Below, piece after piece: positions 45,168-54,085 of a DNA stretch of 64,000 nucleotides. Position 1 is the stretch's first letter. The number at the start of each line of letters is the position of its first letter. Origin of the DNA: Pulveribacter suum (GTDB lineage Bacteria; Pseudomonadota; Gammaproteobacteria; Burkholderiales; Burkholderiaceae_C); assembly GCF_003013695.1 (NCBI RefSeq), contig NZ_CP027792.1, positions 1,136,501-1,200,500 on the forward strand. Direction: 5' to 3'. The position numbers were made by a program, and so were the translations under genes. The notes beneath the pieces are model-generated. The model had not been told where the DNA came from. It saw only the letters and a program-made list of their open reading frames with translations, and did not search any database.

Positions 45168-45851
45168 TCAGGCGAGTGGCTGGGGCGCCAGGCCCAGCTC
45201 GGCGCGCAGTTGCTCGAGCCTGGCGCGCAGCGCGGCCACTTCGGCTTCCAGCGCCTCCACGCGGGGCTGCAGGGCGCTGCCCCCGGGTGCCGTGCCCTGC
45301 GGCTGGGCCGCCTCCTGCAGCGCCTGCACGTCCACCGGCCCGCACAGCAGGTGCGCCCAGCGGCTTTCGCGGGCGCCGGGCGCGCGCGGCAGCAGCACGA
45401 CCAGCGGGCCGCCGCGCTCGTCGCTGCGCTCGGCCAGCTCGTCCAGGAAGGCCTCCACGGAGGAAATGTCGGCAAAGCGGTGCCAGCGCTCGGCGTTGAT
45501 GCGCAGCTCGCCGGCCGTCTGCGGGCCGCGCAGCGCCAGCAGTGCCAGCAGCACGGCGGACTGGTCGGGCACGCCTGCGCCGCGGGCAAAGTTGTGCTCC
45601 CAGCGTGCCACGCGGGCGCCGCCGATCTCCACCACCAGGGCGCGCTGGCGCAGCTCGTCCAGCGCCTGGGCGGCAGCGGCCTCGTCCAGCTGCATGACCG
45701 GGTCGCGGCTGCTCTTTTGGTTGCAGCCGGCCAGCAGGCTGTTCAGGGTGAGCGGATAGCTGTCGGGCACGGTGCGCGACTTCTCCATTAGGGTGGCCAA
45801 TACGCGGGCCTGCGCGGGGGTCAGGGGCTGGGTGCGGGTGTCGAATGGCAT
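45168..45851 (-). CDS. YceH-family (DUF480) protein
   Basis: 227 residues. The conserved N-terminus [20 protein letters not shown] and [20 protein letters not shown] form a first winged helix, [20 protein letters not shown] a second. A coiled C-terminus ([18 protein letters not shown]) follows. Function is unknown; linked to stress and biofilm traits in enteric bacteria. The start at 45851 ([10 protein letters not shown]) is 40 bases from the divergent purN; the much longer frame to 46490 runs antisense to purN and is rejected. Confidence 0.92.
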   Translation of the reverse strand: MPFDTRTQPLTPAQARVLATLMEKSRTVPDSYPLTLNSLLAGCNQKSSRDPVMQLDEAAAAQALDELRQRALVVEIGGARVARWEHNFARGAGVPDQSAVLLALLALRGPQTAGELRINAERWHRFADISSVEAFLDELAERSDERGGPLVVLLPRAPGARESRWAHLLCGPVDVQALQEAAQPQGTAPGGSALQPRVEALEAEVAALRARLEQLRAELGLAPQPLA

Positions 45852-45890
45852 GGCGAGAGGGCAGGGAAGCGGCACGGATAATCCGCGCCA

Positions 45891-46475
45891 ATGAGCAAAA
45901 ACATCGTGATTCTGATCTCGGGCGGCGGCTCCAACATGGCGGCCATCGTGCGCGCGGCGCGCCAGCAGGACTGGGCGGGCCGCCACGGCATCCGCGTGGC
46001 CGCCGTGCTGAGCAACCGGGAGGCCGCCGCCGGCTTGGCCTTCGCCCGCGAGCAGGGCATCGCCACCGAGGTGCTGGACCACAAGGCCTATCCCTCGCGC
46101 GAGGCGTTCGACGCCGCGCTGGCGCAGGCCATCATCGCCCATGACCCCGCCCTGGTCGTGCTGGCCGGCTTCATGCGCATCCTGACCCCGGCCTTCGTCG
46201 AGCGCTTCGCCGGGCGGCTGGTCAACATCCACCCCTCGCTGCTGCCAGCCTTCACCGGGCTGGACACGCACCAGCGCGCCATCGACGCGGGCTGCCGCTT
46301 TGCCGGCTGCACGGTGCACGAGGTGACGGCCGAGCTGGACGTGGGCCCCATCCTGGACCAGGCCGTGGTGCCGGTGCTGCCCGGCGACACCGCCCAGACC
46401 CTGGCGGCGCGGGTGCTGGCGCAGGAGCACGTCATCTACCCGCGCGCCGTGCTGGCGCATCTGCTGCAAAAATAG
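45891..46475 (+). CDS. purN: Phosphoribosylglycinamide formyltransferase 1
   Basis: 194 residues. Third step of purine synthesis: transfers formyl from 10-formyl-tetrahydrofolate to GAR. The catalytic set N112, H114 ([11 protein letters not shown]) and D150 (AELDVGPI) is complete, and the phosphate loop ISGGGSNM (9-16) is present. Stands alone. Confidence 0.96.
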   Translation: MSKNIVILISGGGSNMAAIVRAARQQDWAGRHGIRVAAVLSNREAAAGLAFAREQGIATEVLDHKAYPSREAFDAALAQAIIAHDPALVVLAGFMRILTPAFVERFAGRLVNIHPSLLPAFTGLDTHQRAIDAGCRFAGCTVHEVTAELDVGPILDQAVVPVLPGDTAQTLAARVLAQEHVIYPRAVLAHLLQK

Positions 46476-46506
46476 GAGCGCCTCGCGCAAGCTGCGCGGG
46501 CGCTCC
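46475..46506 (+). terminator. Hairpin after purN, possible terminator
   Basis: GGAGCGCC and GGCGCTCC flank an inner CGCGCA/TGCGCG stem. Long and GC-rich but without a T-tract, so termination is uncertain. Confidence 0.45.
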
Positions 46507-46545
46507 GGCCGGATGGGGCGGAAAGCGCTATTTGAGAAGCGCTAT

Positions 46546-47100
46546 TTACAGCGTGCGCATCACCGTGGCGCCGCTGCCCTCCAGCAGCTCCTGCGCCAGC
46601 TGCGTCTGGTGCGAATCCGTGGGGTGCACCACCAGCGCCCACTGCCCGCCGCGCAGGGCGGCGCGCGTCTTGGCGATTACGCGCACGTGGTCCGGGCGGA
46701 TGGTGATGAGGCCGCCCAGCAGCAGGCCGAAGGTGGTGGCAAAGCCCACAATGGCAATGAAGGCCAGCAGCGGGCTGCTGGTCACCATGGGCTGGCCGGT
46801 GGACATGAAGTAGGCGTACAGCAGCAGCCCCAGCACAAAGCCGCCAAAGCCCGCCACCAGGTGGGCGCGGAAGGCGGTCTGGAAGATGCCGCGCTGCTCG
46901 GGCTCCATCTTGCGGCCGAAAAGGTCGGCGCGGTGGGTGCGCAGGTCCTGCTGGCTCAGCAGGCGCACCTGGCCGGGCTCCATGCCCGGCAGCCGCAGCA
47001 CCCGTCCGATCATGGCTTCGGCACTGGCCTTGTCGGCAAACAGCGCCACGACCTTGGTCAGCGATTTCTCGCCGAACATGCCTTGCAGCAGATAGTCCAT
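46546..47100 (-). CDS. Small two-helix membrane protein, function unknown
   Basis: 184 residues. An N-terminal soluble part (KVVALFADKASAEAMIGRVL) resembles a general-stress-type alpha/beta segment, then two membrane helices (about 88-106 and 115-140), then a C-terminal part (ALVVHPTDSHQTQLAQELLE) of similar fold. The start at 47100 has a good ribosome site (AAGGAGAG). I do not recognise a named family. The structure recalls proteins that sense or respond to envelope stress, but that is a guess. Confidence 0.8.
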   Translation of the reverse strand: MDYLLQGMFGEKSLTKVVALFADKASAEAMIGRVLRLPGMEPGQVRLLSQQDLRTHRADLFGRKMEPEQRGIFQTAFRAHLVAGFGGFVLGLLLYAYFMSTGQPMVTSSPLLAFIAIVGFATTFGLLLGGLITIRPDHVRVIAKTRAALRGGQWALVVHPTDSHQTQLAQELLEGSGATVMRTL

Positions 47101-47238
47101 GGGGCTCTCCTTCGTGTGCAGCGTGTGCGCAGTGGTTGTCTGGCTTCCCACCGTATCGCGCTGCCTGTGGCCCCCCGGTAGGACAACGGAGCGCCGCGCC
47201 GCAGGGCGACAGGCGCTGAGTCTGGCCGGCTTAGCGCT

Positions 47239-47297
47239 CCTGAAAAAGGAGCTGCCAGCGCTTGCTGCACAAGCGCTGGAGGCCGATTTGGCTTGAA
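47239..47297 (+). repeat. Dispersed repeat copy 11
   Basis: Contains a perfect hairpin CCAGCGCTTG-CTGCA-CAAGCGCTGG (47255-47279), then GGAGGCCGATTTGGCTTGAA. Lies upstream of the M48 protease gene. Confidence 0.9.
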
Positions 47298-47373
47298 GCC
47301 CTGCAAACCCCGCCGCCCCCGGTTAGCATCCGCGCCTGCCCACAACGACACAACACAAGAGAGGGGACGGGCG

Positions 47374-49245
47374 ATGGAGCAGGCCGACTTCATACACCTG
47401 GTGCGCGTGAGCGAGATGGCCAGCGCCGACAACAGCCGTGCCTACCGTCGCGGCGTGGCCGCCTTCGCGGCGCTGGGCTATGCCTGGGTGCTGGGCTGCC
47501 TGGCGCTGTCTGGCGGACTGCTGGCATGGGTGTTGCCCCGGCTCCTCCAGGGGCGCTTGCGCTTCGCCTGGGTGTGGCTGGCCTTTGCCGCCTGCGGCCT
47601 GCTGTGGCTCAGCCTGCGTGCGCTGTGGCTGCCGCGCAGCCCGGCGCAGGGCGTGCAGATCACCGCGCGCGAGGCGCCGGCGCTGTTCGAGGCGCTGGAG
47701 CGCATCCGCCGCAAGATCAAGGGCCCGCCCATCCACGAGGTCTATCTGGACGACGACTTCAACGCCTGCATCCGCCAGGAGCCGCGCTTTGGCGTGCTGG
47801 GCGGCGCGCGCAACCAGCTGACCGTGGGCCTGCCGCTGCTCATGGCGCTGGACCAGCGCCGCCTGCTGGCCGTGCTGGCCCATGAATACGGCCACCTGCG
47901 CGGCGACCACGGCCGCTTTGCCGCCTGGATCTACCGCGCCCGCCTGGGCTGGCAGCGGCTGTACCAGGGCATGGAGGACGACGCCAGCCCCCTGGCCGTG
48001 GCCACCCGCGCCTTTCTGGACTGGTACGTGCCGCGCCTGCTGGCCCGCACCTTTGCCCTGGCGCGCCAGGACGAATACGAGGCCGACCGCGTGGCGGCGC
48101 GCCTGCTGGGCCGCCAGGAGATGGCTGCCGCCCTGACCGAGCTGGAGATCAAGGGCGCCTGGCTGGGCGAGCACTTCTGGCGTCAGCACTGGCGCGGCGC
48201 GCTGGCGCAGCCGCTGCCTGCCGGCCCGTTTGCCGCCCTGCAGCGCCAGCTGCTGCTGCCGCCCGAGCCTGCGTTTGCCCAGGCCGCGTTGCGCAGCGCC
48301 ACGCGGCGCATCAGCAGCGTGGATGACACCCACCCCGTGCTGCGCGACCGGGTGGAGGCGCTTACCGGCGCGCGCCCGGCGCTGCCGCCGTGGTCGCGTC
48401 GGGGTGCGCTGGCGCTGCTGGGCGAGCAGGCGCCGCGCTGGCTGGCGCACTTCGACGCCCGCTGGCGCAAGGACAACGCCAGCACCTGGAAGCAGCACCA
48501 CGCCCGCCTGCGGCGCACGCAAGAGCGCGTGCAGGCGCTGCAGGCCGCCGCAGCCGGCCAGGGCGCCGGCGACACCGTGGAGCTGGCCCGGCTGCTGCGC
48601 CGGCTCGACCCGCAGGCCCCCGTGCAGCCGCTGTACGAGCGCGTGCTGGCGCGCGAGCCCGGCCACGTCGGCGCGCTGCTGGGCTTGGCGGACAGCCTGC
48701 AGCCGCACGACAGCGCCGCGCGCCTGCGCTGCTGCGAAGCGCTGTGGGAGGCCAGCCCCACGCACCGCTGGGGCGTGGCCTGCGCCGCCGTGCAGGCCCT
48801 GGAGGCACACGCCCAGGCCGGCGGCGAGCACGACGCGCCGGCCCTGAAGCTGTGGCGCGAGCGCGTGCGCCAGGCCGAGCCGCCGGAGGACGAGGCCATC
48901 GAGGAGCTGCACCACACGCCGCTGCTCAATCACGTGGCGCGCCACGACCTGAGCGCCTTCGAGCTGGCCGACCTGCAGGCCGAGCTGGCCCTGCGCCGCC
49001 CCGTGGCGCGGGCCTGGCTGGTGCGCAAGCACCTCAAGGCCCTGCCGCAGCGGCGCATCTACCTGCTGTTCGTGCAGTTGCACGGCCTGGACGCCCCGGC
49101 GCGCGGGGCCCTGTGCCAGCAGCTGCAGGACGCGCTGGATCTGCCCGGCCAGCTGCTGGTGCGGGCCGCCGGCGACACGGCCGCACTGCAGGACATCGAG
49201 CGCCAGGCCTTCGAGCCCATCCACGCCGGCCCCGCGGCAGTCTGA
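47374..49245 (+). CDS. M48-family membrane metalloprotease with helical-repeat tail
   Basis: 623 residues. Two membrane helices near residues 27-85 lead to the peptidase domain with the zinc motif AHEYGH (H170, E171, H174) and the downstream Glu ligand in RQDEYEADRVAARLLG. The C-terminal 300 residues are helical, with TPR-like stretches (LLRRLDPQAPVQPLYERVLA, ALLGLADSLQPHDSAARLRC). Related to HtpX/Ste24-like M48 peptidases, but larger. Substrates unknown; quality control of envelope proteins is likely. rsmB follows after 30 bases. Confidence 0.9.
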   Translation: MEQADFIHLVRVSEMASADNSRAYRRGVAAFAALGYAWVLGCLALSGGLLAWVLPRLLQGRLRFAWVWLAFAACGLLWLSLRALWLPRSPAQGVQITAREAPALFEALERIRRKIKGPPIHEVYLDDDFNACIRQEPRFGVLGGARNQLTVGLPLLMALDQRRLLAVLAHEYGHLRGDHGRFAAWIYRARLGWQRLYQGMEDDASPLAVATRAFLDWYVPRLLARTFALARQDEYEADRVAARLLGRQEMAAALTELEIKGAWLGEHFWRQHWRGALAQPLPAGPFAALQRQLLLPPEPAFAQAALRSATRRISSVDDTHPVLRDRVEALTGARPALPPWSRRGALALLGEQAPRWLAHFDARWRKDNASTWKQHHARLRRTQERVQALQAAAAGQGAGDTVELARLLRRLDPQAPVQPLYERVLAREPGHVGALLGLADSLQPHDSAARLRCCEALWEASPTHRWGVACAAVQALEAHAQAGGEHDAPALKLWRERVRQAEPPEDEAIEELHHTPLLNHVARHDLSAFELADLQAELALRRPVARAWLVRKHLKALPQRRIYLLFVQLHGLDAPARGALCQQLQDALDLPGQLLVRAAGDTAALQDIERQAFEPIHAGPAAV

Positions 49246-49275
49246 AGGCATGGGGGGCGATGGGACAATCGCCCC

Positions 49276-50598
49276 ATGCATCCCAAAGCCCTTCTGGACG
49301 CCTGCGCCGAGCTGCTCGCGCAGGTGCTGACCTTCGAACACCCGGCCGACGCGGTGGTCGCGCGCTACTTTCGCGACCGCCGCCAGCTCGGCCCCCGCGA
49401 GCGCGCCACCCTGGCCGACGTGACCTACGCCGTGCTGCGCAACAAGCTGCTGCTGGAGCAGCTGGCCCGCTCGGGCAGCGGAGCGCGCGAGCGGCGCCTG
49501 GCCATCCTGGGCTTTGCCCGGGTGCAGGACGAGCAGGCCCGCGCGGCCGACGCGCAGGCCGTGCGCGGCCCGCGCGACTATCTGCACGGCGCCCTCACCG
49601 AGCCCGAGCGCCAGTGGCTGGCGCAATGCGACGCCGTGCCGCCGGGGGACCTGCTGGCGCCGCACCGCCACAACCTGCCCGAGTGGCTGGTCGCGCCCTT
49701 GAAGGGCCAGCTGGGCGAGGAGGGCTTCTGGGCCCTCGCCGCCAGCCTGGCCACCAGCGCGCCGCTGCACCTGCGCGTCAACACCTTGAAAGCAAAACGC
49801 GAGCAAGCCCGCAAGGAGCTTGCGCAGGCAGCCATCGAAACACAAGCATCGCCGTATTCGCCCTGGGGCCTGCACGTGCGCGGCAAGCCGGCGCTGGGCC
49901 GGGTGCCGGCGTTTGCCAGCGGCGCCGTGGAGGTGCAGGACGAGGGCTCTCAGCTGCTGGCCCTGCTGCTGGACGCCAAGCGCGGCGAGATGGTGGCGGA
50001 CTTTTGCGCCGGCGCCGGCGGCAAGACGCTGGCCATCGGCGCGGCCATGCGCAGCACCGGGCGGCTGTATGCGTTTGACGTGTCGGCCCACCGGCTGGAG
50101 GGCCTCAAGCCCCGGCTGGCGCGCAGCGGCCTGTCCAACGTGCACCCGGTGGCCATCGCCCACGAGCGCGACGAACGCATCAAGCGCCTGGCCGGCAAGA
50201 TGGACCGCGTGCTGGTGGACGCGCCGTGCTCCGGCCTGGGCACGCTGCGGCGCAGCCCCGACCTGAAATGGCGCCAGACCCCGGCGGCCGTGGCCGAACT
50301 GACGCGGCTGCAGGCGGCCATCCTGGCCAGCGCGGCGCGGCTGGTCAAGCCGGGCGGGCGGCTGGTCTATGCCACCTGCAGCCTGCTGCCGGACGAGAAC
50401 GAAGCCATTGCTGAGGCCTTCGGCCAGGCGCATGCCGACTTCGCGCCGCTGCAGGTGGCCGAGCTGCTGGCCGGCCTGAAGGTCGAGCAGGCCGCCAGCC
50501 TGTGCAGCGGCGGCGAGGATGGCGGGCGCTTCCTGCGCCTGTGGCCGCACCTGCACGGCACGGACGGCTTCTTCGCCGCCGTCTGGCAGCGCAAGTGA
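49276..50598 (+). CDS. rsmB: 16S rRNA m5C967 methyltransferase
   Basis: 440 residues. An N-terminal NusB-like RNA-binding domain, then a Rossmann methyltransferase domain with motif I FCAGAGGKTLAIG, the catalytic Cys pair in DAPCSGLGTLRRSPDLKW (motif IV) and ATCSLLPDENE (motif VI). Methylates C967 of 16S rRNA. A short insert near residues 174-192 (KAKREQARKELAQAAIETQ) looks like an old copy of the dispersed repeat. A bidirectional terminator follows. Confidence 0.93.
   Translation: MHPKALLDACAELLAQVLTFEHPADAVVARYFRDRRQLGPRERATLADVTYAVLRNKLLLEQLARSGSGARERRLAILGFARVQDEQARAADAQAVRGPRDYLHGALTEPERQWLAQCDAVPPGDLLAPHRHNLPEWLVAPLKGQLGEEGFWALAASLATSAPLHLRVNTLKAKREQARKELAQAAIETQASPYSPWGLHVRGKPALGRVPAFASGAVEVQDEGSQLLALLLDAKRGEMVADFCAGAGGKTLAIGAAMRSTGRLYAFDVSAHRLEGLKPRLARSGLSNVHPVAIAHERDERIKRLAGKMDRVLVDAPCSGLGTLRRSPDLKWRQTPAAVAELTRLQAAILASAARLVKPGGRLVYATCSLLPDENEAIAEAFGQAHADFAPLQVAELLAGLKVEQAASLCSGGEDGGRFLRLWPHLHGTDGFFAAVWQRK
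49785..49850 (-). repeat. Possible old copy of the dispersed repeat (16), inside rsmB
   Basis: GCGCAGGCAGCCATCGAAACA matches the reversed repeat end (GCGCCAGCAGCTATCAAAATA) at 16 of 21 bases, with AAGGAGCTT before it. The weakest copy listed. Confidence 0.45.
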
Positions 50599-50659
50599 AG
50601 GCCGTGCGTTGAGGGCGGGCGCTTGTGCGTGCCGCCCGCGACAAGGCAGGACGCCCAAT

Positions 50660-50698
50660 AAAAAAACCGCCATGGCACTGGGCCGTGGCGGTTTTTTG
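50660..50698. terminator. Bidirectional intrinsic terminator
   Basis: AAAAAACCGCCA pairs with TGGCGGTTTTTT over 12 bases around a 13-base loop. It serves rsmB and the convergent rpmG. Confidence 0.9.
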
Positions 50699-50714
50699 CA
50701 GGAGCGGCGCCGAA

Positions 50715-50885
50715 TTACTTCAGCTTGGCTTCCTTGTACTCGACGTGCTTGCGAGCCTTGGGGTCGAACTTGATGATGCTGATCTTCTCGGGCATCGTCT
50801 TCTTGTTCTTGGTGGTGGTGTAGAAGTGACCGGTGTCAGCTGTGGACACCAGCTTGATCTTTTCGCGTCCGCCTTTTGCAGCCAT
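50715..50885 (-). CDS. rpmG: 50S ribosomal protein L33
   Basis: 56 residues, starting [20 protein letters not shown] and ending YKEAKLK, a full-length L33 without the zinc cysteines (C- form). Ribosome site AAGGAA eight bases upstream of the ATG. It follows rpmB by 20 bases, the conserved rpmB-rpmG operon. Confidence 0.97.
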   Translation of the reverse strand: MAAKGGREKIKLVSTADTGHFYTTTKNKKTMPEKISIIKFDPKARKHVEYKEAKLK

Positions 50886-50905
50886 GGTGTTTTTCCTTCA
50901 GTGAA

Positions 50906-51139
50906 TCAGGCCTGGCCGCGGGCACGCATGTCTGCGAGCACGGATTCGATGCCGTTCTTGTCGATCAGACGCAGGGCGGCGCTGGAAACGCGCAGGCGCA
51001 CCCAGCGGTTTTCGCTCTCCACCCAGAAGCGGCGGTGCTGCAGGTTGGGCAGAAAGCGGCGCTTGGTCTTGTTGTTGGCGTGGGAAACGTTGTTCCCGGT
51101 CATGGGCTTCTTGCCCGTTACTTCGCATACGCGTGCCAT
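50906..51139 (-). CDS. rpmB: 50S ribosomal protein L28
   Basis: 77 residues starting [20 protein letters not shown] with the characteristic [10 protein letters not shown]. Full length. First gene of the rpmB-rpmG operon; a likely promoter lies about 150 bases upstream, so its leader is long. Confidence 0.97.
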   Translation of the reverse strand: MARVCEVTGKKPMTGNNVSHANNKTKRRFLPNLQHRRFWVESENRWVRLRVSSAALRLIDKNGIESVLADMRARGQA

Positions 51140-51286
51140 GAAAGGACACTCCGATCGTTCACGGCTGCCAGCGCCTTGCAGCCGGCCGGCAGCCTCACCT
51201 CGCCAGTTGGAACGGGTGGCGGTAACCCGGCTGCGAAAATGGCGGCGGGCCTGAAAAAGGCGCGCCCGGTTTTCGCAAAGCCCGCA

Positions 51287-51292
51287 ATTATA
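51287..51292 (-). promoter_or_regulatory. Likely -10 element of the rpmB-rpmG promoter
   Basis: A perfect TATAAT on the minus strand, preceded by TGGC, 148 bases before the rpmB start. No good -35 box is seen at the usual spacing, so an extended -10 type is possible. The 51140-51286 leader is GC-rich with several inverted repeats. Confidence 0.5.
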
Positions 51293-51298
51293 GCCAGA

Positions 51299-52219
51299 AT
51301 GTCGCAATTGCCCGCACCGTCGCTGCCGCGGCGCCTGCCACTCCCCAGCTTCCCCCTCTTTTTTTCGGCAAAGGTCTTTCGCGTGCCACGACGCTCTCGC
51401 TGGGTTCTGGGCGCTGCAGCGGCGGCGTCTTCGCTGTGGTGCGCGGCGGCGCCAGGGGCCGCGCCGGCGCAGGCCATCGTGGCGCTGCAGCCCTCGCTGA
51501 CCGAAGCCGTGTGCGTGCTGGGCGCGTGCGAGCGGCTGCTGGGCATTGACCGCTACTCCGACTGGCCCGAGCGCGTGCGCGCCCTGCCGCGCGTGGGCGG
51601 CCTGGCAGACGCCGACGTGGAGGCCATCGTCGCCCTGCGCCCCGACCTGGTGCTGCTGGGCCCGCGCAGCCGCGCCGCCGACCGCCTGCAGGCGCTGGGC
51701 CTGCAGGTGCTGGTGCTGGAGGCGAAAAGCCACGCCGACATCCGCGCCAACCTGGAGACGGTGGCCCGCGCCGTGGGCCGGCCCGGCGCCGGCGAGGCGC
51801 AGTGGCAGCGCATCGACGCGCGGCTGCAGGCGCTGCGCGCGCAGCTGCCGCCGCCCTGGCGCGGCCGGCGCGTCTATCTGGAGCTGCACGGCGGCAAGGC
51901 CGCCGCCAGCGAGGATTCGTTCATCGGCGAGACGCTGGCGCGCCTGGGCCTGGCCAACGTGGTGCCGGCACGGCTGGGGCCGTTTCCGAAGGTCTCGCCC
52001 GAGTTCGTGCTGCGCGCCGACCCGGACGTGCTGGTCGTGGCGGCCACCAGCCCGGCGCCGGCCACGCGCCCCGGCTGGCAGGCCCTGCGCGCCGTGCGTG
52101 AGCAACGCGTGTGCGTGCTACCCGCGGCGCAGCTGGACGTGCTGCTGCGCGCCGGCCCGCGCATCGACGAGGCGGCGCAGCAGATCCTGCACTGCCTGCA
52201 GGCCCTGCCGACGCCCTGA
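51299..52219 (+). CDS. BtuF-like periplasmic metal-complex (cobalamin/haem type) binding protein
   Basis: About 306 residues of the helical-backbone receptor fold (TroA/BtuF class). A hydrophobic exported N-terminus ([20 protein letters not shown]) leads to [20 protein letters not shown] and [20 protein letters not shown], which match cobalamin-binding BtuF-type proteins, and a C-terminal lobe ([20 protein letters not shown]). It converges on the cobalt chelatase operon, which supports a cobalt/cobalamin role. No btuC or btuD permease or ATPase gene is next to it. The start may be later than the ATG at 51299; about 30 residues before the hydrophobic core are unusual. Confidence 0.8.
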   Translation: MSQLPAPSLPRRLPLPSFPLFFSAKVFRVPRRSRWVLGAAAAASSLWCAAAPGAAPAQAIVALQPSLTEAVCVLGACERLLGIDRYSDWPERVRALPRVGGLADADVEAIVALRPDLVLLGPRSRAADRLQALGLQVLVLEAKSHADIRANLETVARAVGRPGAGEAQWQRIDARLQALRAQLPPPWRGRRVYLELHGGKAAASEDSFIGETLARLGLANVVPARLGPFPKVSPEFVLRADPDVLVVAATSPAPATRPGWQALRAVREQRVCVLPAAQLDVLLRAGPRIDEAAQQILHCLQALPTP

Positions 52220-52256
52220 TGCGCAGGTGCGGGCGCAGGCGCGGGCGCGCCCGGCG

Positions 52257-54025
52257 TCACTGCCACAGCGCGCCGGCCGGCCAGTAGCCGGCCTGCCACA
52301 GTGCCGCCAGCGCCGGGGCGCGGCCCAGCGGCGGGCGGGCGGTCTCGAAGTCGATGACGTGCAGCTGCTGGGCGTGCGCCGGGCGCGGCGGGCTGGCGCG
52401 GGTGCGCCCGTCGGTCAGCAGCCACAGCCAGCGCGCGCCGCGGGTGTGGCGGCCAAGCACGCCGTCGGCCAGCTGCAGGGCGGCGGCCAGCGGCGTGCCG
52501 CCCCCGCCTGGCAGAGGCGCCAGGGCGCTTGCAAAGCCCTGCGCCAGGGCGCGTTGGGGGGGCAGGGCCAGGCGGGCGCCGGTGCCGTCCAGCACTACCA
52601 GCGCCACCTGGTCGCGCCAGCGGCCGGCCTGCTGCATCAAGAGGTGCAGCGCCCCCTTGGCGCGCGCCAGCTGGCCGCCGGCGCGCATGGACGCCGAGCA
52701 GTCCAGCACGAAGCAGTGCAGCGCCTGCGCCTGCGCCGCGCGCGCAGATCGGCGCAGGTGCTGCGGCTGCAGGCTTTGGGCGCCGCGGGCGGCCAGCGTG
52801 CGCGGCCAGTCGATGCCGGCCTGCGCGGGCGTGGCCGCGGCGCCGGCGCGCAGCCAGGGGGGGAGGGCAGCCCCGCCGGCCGCGTGGCGACCTGCCAGCG
52901 CGGCCGGGGGGCTCAGGCTTTTTTTGGCAGCAGGCCGCGCAGGGGCGCCAGCGGCTTGGCGCTGGCCATGGGCGCCGGCTCAGGGGGCAGCGCGCCCCAA
53001 TCATTTGCCCCCGGGTCGCCGGGCGCGTCGCCCGCGCCGTCCACGTCCTGCACCTGGTCGCCATTCGCAGGCTGTGGCGGCGGCGGGGGTGGAGGCGGGG
53101 GCGGTTGCGCGGCCGCGGGGGACGGCGGCGGCGCATCGGGGTGGCGGCGGTGGCGCAGCACCAGGTCTGCGACCTGCTCCACGTGCCCGGGCGTGACGGC
53201 GGCAGCGCCCTCCCAGGCGGCCAGGGCGCGGGCGGCGCGCAGCAGCACCAGGTCGGCACGCAGGCCGTCCACGCGCGCGGCCAGGCAGTGCCGGCTGACG
53301 GCGTCGTGCACGGCGTCGCTCCAGGGCAGGGCGTCGTCGGCTTGCTGCAGCCGGGCGCGGGCGGTGGCCAGCTGCGTGGCCAGCTGCTGCTGGGCGGCGT
53401 CGTGGCGCGCGGCAAAGGCCTGCGGGTCGGCATCGAACGCCAGGCGCGCGCGCACGATGGCCTGGCGCTGGGCGGCGCCCTGCACGTTGTCCAGCCGCAC
53501 GGCCAGGCCCAGGCGGTCCAGCAGCTGGGGGCGCAGCTCGCCTTCCTCGGGGTTCATGGTGCCCACCAGCACGAAGCGCGCCGCGTGCTGGTGCGAGATG
53601 CCGTCGCGTTCGACCACGTTCAGGCCGCTGGCGGCGGCGTCCAGCAGCACGTCCACCAGGGCGTCGGGCAGCAGGTTGATCTCGTCCACGTAGAGCACGC
53701 CGCCGTGGGCGCGCGCCAGCAGCCCCGGGGCAAAACGCACGGCGTGCCCGGCCAGGGCCTGCTGCAGGTCCAGCGTGCCGGTGACGTGCTCCAGCGCCGC
53801 GCCCAGCGGCACGGTGACGAAGGGCGCCGGCGCCAGCAGCTGCGCCAGCGCCCGCGCGGCGGTGGACTTGGCGGTGCCGCGCGGGCCTTCGATCAGCACG
53901 CCGCCGATGGCCGGGTCGATGGCCGCCAGCAGCAGCGCCTGGGTGAGCTGCGGCTGCCCGGCGATGGCCGCGAAGGGGAAGGGCGGGGGCAGCCCGGCAG
54001 GGGCGTCGTTTTTAGGTGAAATCAC
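52257..54025 (-). CDS. chlD: Cobalt/magnesium-chelatase subunit ChlD, full length by -1 frameshift
   Basis: The ATPase part (frame 0) and the von Willebrand A part (-1 frame) join at the A7 run (52919-52925) to give about 589 residues. The VWA part, to the stop at 52257, starts after a long linker and has the metal site DCSASM near the fusion midpoint and LLTDGR later. Its frame has no ATG, GTG or TTG between 52979 and 52709, upstream of the metal site, so it cannot be translated alone. ChlD partners the CobN subunit in inserting Co2+ (or Mg2+). The gene follows cobN in the riboswitch-led operon. Confidence 0.82.
52913..54025 (-). CDS. ChlI-like AAA+ ATPase (short product of chlD)
   Basis: Frame-0 product, about 370 residues, ending CCA-AAA-AAA-GCC-TGA. 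AAA+ chelatase ATPase: Walker A GPRGTAKSTAA, Walker B GGVLYVDEINLL, arginine-finger region LRPQLLDRLGL. The C-terminus holds a run of ten prolines and an acidic linker before the frameshift. Made alone, it equals the small I subunit; with the slip it becomes ChlD. Two starts are possible, a GTG at 54025 and a TTG at 54046, and both lie inside repeat copy 12. I use the GTG. Confidence 0.85.
   Translation of the reverse strand: MISPKNDAPAGLPPPFPFAAIAGQPQLTQALLLAAIDPAIGGVLIEGPRGTAKSTAARALAQLLAPAPFVTVPLGAALEHVTGTLDLQQALAGHAVRFAPGLLARAHGGVLYVDEINLLPDALVDVLLDAAASGLNVVERDGISHQHAARFVLVGTMNPEEGELRPQLLDRLGLAVRLDNVQGAAQRQAIVRARLAFDADPQAFAARHDAAQQQLATQLATARARLQQADDALPWSDAVHDAVSRHCLAARVDGLRADLVLLRAARALAAWEGAAAVTPGHVEQVADLVLRHRRHPDAPPPSPAAAQPPPPPPPPPPQPANGDQVQDVDGAGDAPGDPGANDWGALPPEPAPMASAKPLAPLRGLLPKKA
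52919..52925 (-). other. Slippery heptamer A-AAA-AAA for -1 frameshifting
   Basis: Seven A residues phased as X-XXY-YYZ in the ATPase frame (CC A-AAA-AAA GCC TGA). Tandem -1 slippage moves reading into the VWA frame (AGC CTG AGC), with the frame-0 stop one codon later. A GC-rich segment follows and may stimulate slippage. Confidence 0.82.
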
Positions 54026-54068
54026 GTTCCAGGCCTTATGGGTCAAGCGCCAGCAGCTATCAATAAGG
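54008..54068 (-). repeat. Dispersed repeat copy 12
   Basis: TTATTGATAGCTGCTGGCGC in coding sense, then TTGACCCATAAGG and GTGATTTCACC. It spans the junction between cobN and chlD and carries the chlD start codon. Confidence 0.85.
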
Positions 54069-54085
54069 GGGCGTCCCGGAAGGCA

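Noticed and set aside
46500..46550. Possible further repeat copy (two GCGCTATTT units)
   Set aside because: Shares no defined block with the repeat consensus beyond GCGC.
47323..50673. 1116-residue minus-strand frame
   Set aside because: Antisense of the M48 protease and rsmB, both of which have clear motifs.
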